A stretch of DNA of 64,000 bases from Candidatus Leptovillus affinis (lineage in GTDB: Bacteria; Chloroflexota; Anaerolineae; Promineifilales; Promineifilaceae): contig JADIYP010000006.1 in NCBI GenBank assembly GCA_016705235.1, forward strand, positions 558,001-622,000, given 5' to 3'. Made by a program: the position numbers and the translations under genes. Of the stretch, positions 56,591-62,996 are shown in pieces. Position 1 is the stretch's first letter. The number at the start of each line of letters is the position of its first letter. Below the pieces are notes generated by a model. The model did no database searches. It was not told the origin of the DNA and worked only from the letters and a program-made list of their open reading frames with translations.

Positions 56591-59005
56591 TTACTCGCGA
56601 TAAGAAGAGGCGGCCACGGCCGTTTGCCCCAACGCCAGCCCGCCATCATTCGGCGGCACTTTGCTGTGCAGGTAGACGGTGAAACCGTCGGCTTGCAGCA
56701 GCGGGAACGTGCGTGTCAGCAGGGTTACATTTTGCCAGACGCCGCCGCTGAGGGCAACTTCGCTTAGATTGTAGCGCGTTCGCAGATCGCGGCACACGTC
56801 CAGCGTCATCTGGGCGACGCCGTTGTGGAAGCGGGCGGCCATCGTGGGGACGGGGGTTTTTCGGCGGAGATCGTCGAGAACGGCCGTTATCATCGGTCCG
56901 GGATCCACCACAGACTGCGCCGCCACCAGGGCAAACGGATACACGCCGGTTTCGGCCGGGTCGGCCAGCGCTTCCAGCTCGATGGCCGCCTGCGCCTCAT
57001 AATTCACCGTCTGGCGCACGCCAAGCAGCGCCGCCACCGCATCAAACAACCGCCCCATGCTGGAGGTGGGCGGGGCGTTGACGCCCTTTTCCATTTGCTG
57101 CCAAACAATGGGGAGAATTGCGGATTGCGGATTGCGGATTGCGGATTGGAAGAGGAATCCGCAATCCGCAATCCCAAATCCGCAATGCTTTAGCCAGGCC
57201 AGGGCGAGGCGCCAGGGTTCTTTGACCGCCAGGTCGCCGCCGGGCAGCGGGGTGTAGGCCAGGTGATACGGCCGTTTATAACCCGCGTAATCGGCGATGA
57301 AAAACTCGCCGCCCCAGATCGCGCCGTCGTCGCCGTAGCCGGTGCCGTCAAAGCTGACGCCAATGACCGGGCGGTCGCCGGGATGGCCGTTTTCGGCCAG
57401 GCAGGCGGCGATGTGGGCGTGGTGGTGCTGCACGGGCACGGCCGTCAGCCCTTCGCGCGCCGCTCGCTCCAGCGCGTAGCGCGTCGCCAGATAGTTGGGG
57501 TGCATATCGTAGGCGATGATTTCCGGCCGCACGCGGAACAATTGCTCAAAATGGGCCACCCCCTGCTCAAACGATTGCAGCGTCTCATAATTTTCCAGGT
57601 CGCCGATGTGGTGGCTGAGGAAGGCGTAACGGCCGTTGGTGAGGCAAAACGTATTCTTCAACTCCGCCCCCGCCGCCAGAATCGGCGGCACGGTCCAGGG
57701 CAGCTTCACCGGAAACGGCGCGTACCCCCGCGAACGACGCAGCGGGAGCAGCAAGTGCGGAGTGCGGAGTGCGGAGTGCGGAGTAGCTTCCGCACTCCGC
57801 ACTCCGCACTCTACACTCCGCACTACCGAGTCGTCGCAGCGGATGTAGATATCGCGGTCGTGCAGCAGGAAGGCGTCGGCCAGGGCGGCCAACCGCTCGC
57901 GGGCCTCGTCGTTGCGGTAAGCGATGGGTTCTTCGCTGAGGTTGCCGCTGGTCATGACCAGGATATTCGATTGCGGATTGCGGATTGCGGATTGCGGATT
58001 TTGGCTGGCAGCGTGATGGAAGAGCAGGTAATGCAGCGGCGTGTAGGGCAGCATCACGCCCAGATGCTCCTGGCCGGGGGCGCAGGCGCGGGCGATGGGC
58101 GAATCGGGGCGGCGGCGCAGCAGGACGATGGGACGTTCGCGGGAAAGCAACAAACTGCGCTCGAATTCATTGACATAACAATGGGTCTCGACTGTTTCCA
58201 GGTCCGGCATCATCAGGGCGAAGGGTTTGTCGCGGCGCAGTTTGCGGTCGCGGAGGGTGGATACGGCCGTTTCGCTCAACGCATCACACGCCAGATGAAA
58301 GCCGCCCAGCCCCTTAATCGCCAGAATTTTGCCCTCGGCCAGCAGGCGCTGCGCGGCTTCGAGTGCGGAGTGCGGAGTGTGGAGTGCGGAATTTTCTACC
58401 ACTCCGCACTCCACACTCTCCACTCCGCGTTCCAGCCACACTTGCGGGCCGCACGCCGGGCAGGCCACCGGCTGGGCGTGGAAACGCCGGTCCAGCGGGT
58501 TTTCATACTCGCGGCGGCAGTCGGGGCACATGGCGAACGGGGCCATGGTCGTCAGCGGCCGGTCGTAGGGGATGTCCTGGATGATGGTGAAGCGCGGGCC
58601 GCAGTTGGTGCAGTTGATGAAGGGATACAGGTAACGGCGGTCGGTCGGGTCGAACAATTCGCGCAGGCAGTCGTCGCAGACGCAGACGTCGGGGGAGATG
58701 GGCTGGAAAGCATTGGGCACGGCCGTTGAGGCCACAATCTCAAAGCCCACAAAGCCGTTCGCCGGAATGTCCTCGGCGGTCACGTCGTCAATTTGGGCCA
58801 GCGGCGGCGCTTCGGCCGTCAGGGCGGCGACAAAGTGGGCCAGCGCGTCCGGCGCGCCATCTACCTCAATATCCACACCGGCCGAGGTATTGCGCACCCA
58901 GCCGGCCAGCCCGTAACGATCCGCCAGCCCAAACACAAAGGGGCGGAAACCCACCCCCTGGACAATACCGTTGATGTGGATACGTTTACCGTGCTGCCTT
59001 GTCAT
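56591..59005 (-). CDS. hypF: Carbamoyltransferase HypF with four in-frame repeat insertions
   Basis: The protein of about 804 residues has the acylphosphatase domain (GIVQGVGFRPFVFGLA, GWVRNTSAGVDIEVDG), the zinc finger (CDDCLRELFD, CTNCGPRFT, CPDCRREYEN, CPACGPQVW), the YrdC domain (LAIKGLGGFHLACDA, RERPIVLLRRR) and the Kae1-like domain (VQHHHAHIAACLAENGH, SFDGTGYGDDGAIWGGE). It makes the carbamoyl group from carbamoyl phosphate and passes it to HypE. Four short tandem hairpins interrupt it in frame (57115, 57754, 57967, 58361), adding peptides such as SVECGVRSAEATPHSALRTP. The conserved motifs remain intact, so it may still work. The start MTRQHGKRIHING is used; an in-frame extension to 59494 runs through the SH3 gene and is not real. 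Confidence 0.93.
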   Translation of the reverse strand: MTRQHGKRIHINGIVQGVGFRPFVFGLADRYGLAGWVRNTSAGVDIEVDGAPDALAHFVAALTAEAPPLAQIDDVTAEDIPANGFVGFEIVASTAVPNAFQPISPDVCVCDDCLRELFDPTDRRYLYPFINCTNCGPRFTIIQDIPYDRPLTTMAPFAMCPDCRREYENPLDRRFHAQPVACPACGPQVWLERGVESVECGVVENSALHTPHSALEAAQRLLAEGKILAIKGLGGFHLACDALSETAVSTLRDRKLRRDKPFALMMPDLETVETHCYVNEFERSLLLSRERPIVLLRRRPDSPIARACAPGQEHLGVMLPYTPLHYLLFHHAASQNPQSAIRNPQSNILVMTSGNLSEEPIAYRNDEARERLAALADAFLLHDRDIYIRCDDSVVRSVECGVRSAEATPHSALRTPHLLLPLRRSRGYAPFPVKLPWTVPPILAAGAELKNTFCLTNGRYAFLSHHIGDLENYETLQSFEQGVAHFEQLFRVRPEIIAYDMHPNYLATRYALERAAREGLTAVPVQHHHAHIAACLAENGHPGDRPVIGVSFDGTGYGDDGAIWGGEFFIADYAGYKRPYHLAYTPLPGGDLAVKEPWRLALAWLKHCGFGIADCGFLFQSAIRNPQSAILPIVWQQMEKGVNAPPTSSMGRLFDAVAALLGVRQTVNYEAQAAIELEALADPAETGVYPFALVAAQSVVDPGPMITAVLDDLRRKTPVPTMAARFHNGVAQMTLDVCRDLRTRYNLSEVALSGGVWQNVTLLTRTFPLLQADGFTVYLHSKVPPNDGGLALGQTAVAASSYRE
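57115..57186. repeat. TGCGGAT heptamer hairpin inside hypF (site A)
   Basis: Four TGCGGAT units, a GGAAGAGG loop and complementary ATCCGCA units form a long hairpin. In the HypF frame it encodes CGFGIADCGFLFQSAIRNPQ and SAI. It lies in the Kae1-like domain. Confidence 0.9.
57754..57826. repeat. TGCGGAG heptamer hairpin inside hypF (site B)
   Basis: AGTGCGG units repeated about four times, an AGTAGCTTC spacer, then complementary ACTCCGC units. It lies between CDDSVVR and LPLRRSRGYAP, which are adjacent in other HypF proteins, so the inserted peptide is clearly additional. Confidence 0.92.
57967..58001. repeat. TGCGGAT heptamer half-array inside hypF (site C)
   Basis: About four and a half GATTGCG units without the complementary arm. 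It encodes NPQSAIRNPQSN just before ILVMTSGNLSEEP. Confidence 0.88.
58361..58428. repeat. TGCGGAG heptamer hairpin inside hypF (site D)
   Basis: GAGTGCG units, a GAATTTTCTACC spacer and complementary CACTCCG-type units. It encodes RGVESVECGVVENSALHTPH and SAL, between the zinc finger and the YrdC domain. Confidence 0.9.
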
Positions 59006-59019
59006 AGGGTCAGGATTGA

Positions 59020-59601
59020 TCAATTGCCCGGCGCGGCCGATGGCTCGAGATAATCGGCCGCCGCCCAGCCCTCGGTGTCGTCGTCCAGGCGGATATTCCA
59101 CCAGAGCAAATCGTTGCCCTCTTCCGGCCCGCCAAGAACAAAGACGATTGTGCCGTCGCTGGCGACGGTGATAGATGCGTTGTTGACGCTTGGCCCGCCA
59201 CGCACCGTGACGCCAACCCCGCCGGTGTTGGCGACACGGGCATAATAACCGGCTTGCACTTCGTCGGGCGCGACGGCGAAATCGCGGGTAGCTACGGGGG
59301 TAGATGTGGCCACGGCCGTTGGCGTTGGCAAATCCGGCGTGATGGTTGGGGTTGGACTGGGCGGGGCAGTCAGAACAATCACCGTGGGCGCCAGAGGCTC
59401 CACCGCCAGTGGAGCGCGAAATAAGAAATTGGTGACAATGCCATAGGCTACCCCCATGCCCACAATTGTCACCAGAATGCCCAAACCCAGCCACAGCCAG
59501 GGAATGGGTTCACGGCCGTCGCGGCGCTGACGCCGTGGGCGTTTATTGGTTTGCTTGTTTTCCGGATCGCTTGGATCCGGCGGTACTTGATATCGAGCCA
59601 T
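59020..59601 (-). CDS. Membrane-anchored bacterial SH3-domain protein
   Basis: The 193-residue protein has a basic cytoplasmic N terminus, one membrane helix (about 34-60), a Pro/Thr-rich linker (TAPPSPTPTITPDLPTPTAV), and a C-terminal SH3b domain (GVTVRGGPSVNNASI, LLWWNIRLDDDTEGWAAADY). SH3b parts of this kind bind cell-wall or peptide ligands outside the membrane. It is first in the minus-strand hyp run, ending 14 bases before hypF; a functional tie to hydrogenase is not evident. Confidence 0.88.
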   Translation of the reverse strand: MARYQVPPDPSDPENKQTNKRPRRQRRDGREPIPWLWLGLGILVTIVGMGVAYGIVTNFLFRAPLAVEPLAPTVIVLTAPPSPTPTITPDLPTPTAVATSTPVATRDFAVAPDEVQAGYYARVANTGGVGVTVRGGPSVNNASITVASDGTIVFVLGGPEEGNDLLWWNIRLDDDTEGWAAADYLEPSAAPGN

Positions 59602-59650
59602 GTACTCTCCGGTTCGTTTATTAGTTTTTCAGGCGATTTGTTTCTTTAAA

Positions 59651-59708
59651 GACCCGAAGGGTTTGCTGTTGAGAAGTTGGATCTTTTGGAACTCAAACCC
59701 TTGGGGTC
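59651..59708. repeat. 15-bp inverted repeat in the 218-base gap
   Basis: GACCCGAAGGGTTTG and CAAACCCTTGGGGTC pair with one mismatch around a 28-base loop. Shorter inverted repeats follow, including a CTGGAGACTG segment that resembles the heptamer family. The stretch lies between the phosphatase end and the SH3 gene start; no gene is seen in it. Confidence 0.65.
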
Positions 59709-59819
59709 TTCCCAGAGAAATCCGAACAAGTACAAAGATTTTTCTGGGTGATCAGAGATGTGAGGCTGGAGACTGTTTGGTTTCCAGTTTCTCACGGCCG
59801 TACTCCTGCTCCGGCAGCG

Positions 59820-61058
59820 TCAGGTGGCGACGACCAGCAGGGTTACGTCATCGAAGGGGGCGGCATCCAACGAAAAACGGTCCAGGTCGGCGACGATGTG
59901 CTGCACCAGATGTGGGGCGGAAAAATGGCCGCCGGTTTCTAAAGCGGCGTGCAGCCGTTCATAACCGTAGCGCACACCGGCAGGATTCACGGCATCCGGC
60001 ACGCCGTCGCTAAAAATGATCAAGCGGTCGCCGGGCTGCAACCAGATGGTGTCTTCCTCGAGTTCCAGCTCATCAAACATGCCCAGGAAACGGCCGTCAC
60101 CCGGCAGCGCCCGCACATCGGTTCCAGGATGATAGAGCAACGGCCGTTCCTGAGCCGCGCGCACATACGTCAGACGGCCGCTCGGCCGGTGTAACACGCC
60201 ATAAAAAGCCGTCACAAAAATATCATCCGTCGCCGACACATCCATCATGCCGCGATGAACGGCCAAAGCCACCTGCGCCGGCGACAACGAATGTTTACCC
60301 TCCTGCAAAAACAGGGTGCGCGAAACAGCCATAAACAGCGCGGCATGAAACCCCTTGTCGGCCACATCCGCCAGAACAATGCCCACATGCTCATCATCCA
60401 AAGCCACGACATCGTAAAAATCGCCGCCCACCTGCCGCGCCGGTTCAATATAGGCCGCAAAATGATAATCGGGAAAATCGGGCAAGGAATCTGGCAGTAA
60501 ACTGCGCTGCACCTGCGCCGCCAATTCCATTTCGCGCCGCAGCCGCTCATTTTCTACCAGTTTAACTTGAGCAGCCTGAAGGTCGTTGTACGCTTGCTGC
60601 AACGAGATATTTTTTTCGTTTAATTCCTCGATAGCCGCCTTATCAATCGTGCGGCTGCTTTCTAAGATTTTCCGCAGCATGGCATACGCCACGGCCGGGC
60701 TGTTCATCACCACCTGGTCAAAAACCGCCTCGTCTACTTCCAAAACCGTTGTTTCCACGACTGTTTTACAGGTGGCCATACGCGGCGTGTCGTCGATGAG
60801 ACTCATCTCGCCAAAGCTTTTGTTTGGCCCAAGAAAACCCAACAACCGCTCTTCGCCGCTTTCCAAAATTTGGGTCACGGCCACGCTGCCATCAATTACC
60901 AGATAGAGGGTGTGTTCGATTTGCCCCTGGTTGGTCAGAATGGTTTGTGGCGGATAGGTGACCCGGCGGGCCACGGCGCGTAAGGCGTCCAGGCTGTCTT
61001 CGTCGATGCCGCCAAACACACTTTTTAGCACCATCGTCTGCTGCTTCGCTTGTTTCAT
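59820..61058 (-). CDS. cNMP-binding / SpoIIE-type PP2C phosphatase
   Basis: The 412-residue protein has an N-terminal cyclic-nucleotide-binding-type domain (about 15-130: ILTNQGQIEHTLYLVIDGSV, FLGPNKSFGEMSLIDDTPRM), a coiled coil (about 140-185), and a SpoIIE/RsbU-type PP2C domain (about 190-412: GGDFYDVVALDDEHVGIVLA, IIFSDGVPDAVNPAG with metal-binding Asp). It likely dephosphorylates an anti-anti-sigma factor in a partner-switching pathway, under control of a cyclic nucleotide. The large cyclase 36 kb away is a candidate source of cAMP, but only by inference. Its start overlaps the polX stop by four bases. Confidence 0.92.
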   Translation of the reverse strand: MKQAKQQTMVLKSVFGGIDEDSLDALRAVARRVTYPPQTILTNQGQIEHTLYLVIDGSVAVTQILESGEERLLGFLGPNKSFGEMSLIDDTPRMATCKTVVETTVLEVDEAVFDQVVMNSPAVAYAMLRKILESSRTIDKAAIEELNEKNISLQQAYNDLQAAQVKLVENERLRREMELAAQVQRSLLPDSLPDFPDYHFAAYIEPARQVGGDFYDVVALDDEHVGIVLADVADKGFHAALFMAVSRTLFLQEGKHSLSPAQVALAVHRGMMDVSATDDIFVTAFYGVLHRPSGRLTYVRAAQERPLLYHPGTDVRALPGDGRFLGMFDELELEEDTIWLQPGDRLIIFSDGVPDAVNPAGVRYGYERLHAALETGGHFSAPHLVQHIVADLDRFSLDAAPFDDVTLLVVAT

Positions 61059-62788
61059 GCAAATTTCTCCCGCTGCACAAAGGCCAGAAACTGCTCCACA
61101 GGCCAGGTATTGACGATTGATTCGGCTGTAGCCCAACCGCGCTGGGCCACAGCCACGCCAAAATGACGAAAGGCGAATTGATCGGGGTGATGGGCATCGG
61201 TGTTGATGGCGATTTTGGCTCCGAGTGCGATGGCCCGGCGCACGTGACTGTCGCGCAGGTCGAGGCGCTCCGGGTTGGCGTTGATTTCCAGGATGGTGCG
61301 GGTGGACACGGCCGTTTCTAGCACCACATCCATGTCCAAATCCGCGCCCGCCCGGTCCGGCAGCAACCGGCCGGTGGGATGGGCGATCATGTCGACGTGT
61401 GGATTGCGCAGCGCATTCAGCAAACGGGCCATCACCTGCTCGCGCGGCTGGCTGAGGCTGGTGTGCAGGCTGGCAATCACAAAGTCCAATTCTGCCAGCA
61501 CCTCATCCGGGTAATCCAGCGAGCCATCAGCCTTGATTTCCATTTCTGTGCCGTGCAGCACGCGAAAATCGGGGCCAAGCGCCTCGTCGGCGGCGCGAAC
61601 TTCGGCCGCCTGGGCGCGCAGGCGCTCCACCGACAGCCCATTGGCAATGCCCAGACTAACCGAATGGTCGGTGATGACGATGTAGCGCAGCCCCTGGGCT
61701 TTGGCGATTTGGGCCATCTCCATTACGCTGAGCTTGCCATCGGACCAGGTGGTGTGCATGTGGAGATCGCTGATGATGTCGGCCAGTTGGACAACCTGGG
61801 GGAGACGGCCGTTCTGAGCCGCTTCAATTTCCCCCGTATCCTCGCGCAGCGTGGGCAAAATATAGGGCAGACCCAGTGTGGCGTAAACATCTTCCTCGGT
61901 AGGGCACAGGATTTCGGGACGGCCGTCTTCCGGCGTGAAGGCATGTTCATTCAGGCTCAGACCTTGTTTAAGGGCCAGTTCGCGCAGCCGGACGTTGTGG
62001 TTTTTGCTGCCGGTGAAGTAAGACAGCAGCGTGCCCCACCGTTCGGCGGGTAACACGCGCAAATCGACCTGCACGCCATTAAGCAACACCACGCTGGATT
62101 TGGTCGGGCCGTGCCCGGAAATGGATTCCACTTGAGGCAGCTTGACGAAGGTGTCCATGATGTGGGCGGATTCAGCGGCGGCGACCAGCAGGTCAATGTC
62201 GCCAATGGTTTCGCGCATACGGCGAAGGGAACCGCCAACGGCCGTTTGGCTAACCCCGGGCAACTGGGCCAACACAGCCAAAATTTCCCGCGCCAGCGGC
62301 CAGGCATCACCGAGGGGAGTACGGCCGTCGCCATGCCGCGACAACGCTTCAATGGCCGCCACCAACTTCGCCTCAGATTTAGCCCCCAGACCGGGCAAAT
62401 CGCGCAGCTTGCCGGTTTGGGCGGCGGCCGTCAGTTCATCCAGCGTGGTAATGCCCAGGCTGTCGTAAATTTGTTTGACGCGCTTTGGGCCTAACCCTTC
62501 CACGCGCAGCATCTCAACCAGCGTTGGAGGCACTTCCTGCGCCAATCGCTCAAAAAATTCCAGTTTGCCTGTCGTCAACATCTCTTCGATTTTGTCGGCC
62601 AGGGTTTTGCCAATGCCCGGAATTTCGGTCAGCGCGCCAGCCTCATAAACCTGATGAATATCTCGACCCAGGTCGCTAATGCTTTCGGCGGCGCGGCGAT
62701 AAGCCAGCACACGATGAATCTGGTCGCCGCGAATCGCCAGCATATCGGCAACTGTGGCAAATGTATCTGCAATCTCACGATTTCTCAT
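61055..62788 (-). CDS. polX: DNA polymerase X with PHP domain
   Basis: The 577-residue protein shows the bacterial PolX order: an 8-kDa helix-hairpin-helix domain (LTEIPGIGKTLADKIEEML, LRVEGLGPKRVKQIYDSLG), the nucleotidyltransferase with GSLRRMRETIGDIDLLV and the catalytic Asp pair, and the C-terminal PHP domain (ISDLHMHTTWSDGKLSVMEM, YIVITDHSVSLG, LHGTEMEIKADGS, INTDAHHPDQF) with 3'-5' exonuclease. It fills gaps in base-excision repair. The start behind GGAGG is used. It overlaps the downstream phosphatase by ATGA. Confidence 0.95.
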   Translation of the reverse strand: MRNREIADTFATVADMLAIRGDQIHRVLAYRRAAESISDLGRDIHQVYEAGALTEIPGIGKTLADKIEEMLTTGKLEFFERLAQEVPPTLVEMLRVEGLGPKRVKQIYDSLGITTLDELTAAAQTGKLRDLPGLGAKSEAKLVAAIEALSRHGDGRTPLGDAWPLAREILAVLAQLPGVSQTAVGGSLRRMRETIGDIDLLVAAAESAHIMDTFVKLPQVESISGHGPTKSSVVLLNGVQVDLRVLPAERWGTLLSYFTGSKNHNVRLRELALKQGLSLNEHAFTPEDGRPEILCPTEEDVYATLGLPYILPTLREDTGEIEAAQNGRLPQVVQLADIISDLHMHTTWSDGKLSVMEMAQIAKAQGLRYIVITDHSVSLGIANGLSVERLRAQAAEVRAADEALGPDFRVLHGTEMEIKADGSLDYPDEVLAELDFVIASLHTSLSQPREQVMARLLNALRNPHVDMIAHPTGRLLPDRAGADLDMDVVLETAVSTRTILEINANPERLDLRDSHVRRAIALGAKIAINTDAHHPDQFAFRHFGVAVAQRGWATAESIVNTWPVEQFLAFVQREKFA

Positions 62789-62889
62789 CATACCTCCGAT
62801 TATACCGCGAAAGCCCTGGCATGAAATGCACCCACATCGGCGAAAAATTGTCACCCAAAAGACACCAAAAATAACCTTTTTTGTTTCGT

Positions 62890-62918
62890 TTGTCGCTTTG
62901 CCGTTCCTTTGTTAACAT
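62890..62918 (+). promoter_or_regulatory. Possible promoter of the solute-binding gene
   Basis: TTGTCG and TAACAT are 17 bases apart, about 80 bases before the start codon. The -10 is only four of six. Confidence 0.4.
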
Positions 62919-62996
62919 AGCAAACAACTATTTCCCGTTAGATCCCAACATTGCAGCACCATTTTACTCACTATCTCAACGTATAGGAGGAGAGAT

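Noticed and set aside
57115..58428. hypF as a pseudogene
   Set aside because: All four insertions keep the reading frame and the catalytic motifs of each domain are present, so it is annotated as a gene with insertions.
57263..58729. 488-codon plus-strand frame opposite hypF
   Set aside because: It runs through the same heptamer repeats and has no recognisable domain.
59006..59494. N-terminal extension of HypF by 160 residues
   Set aside because: It lies in another frame of the SH3 gene, has unlike composition, and HypF proteins begin at the acylphosphatase domain.
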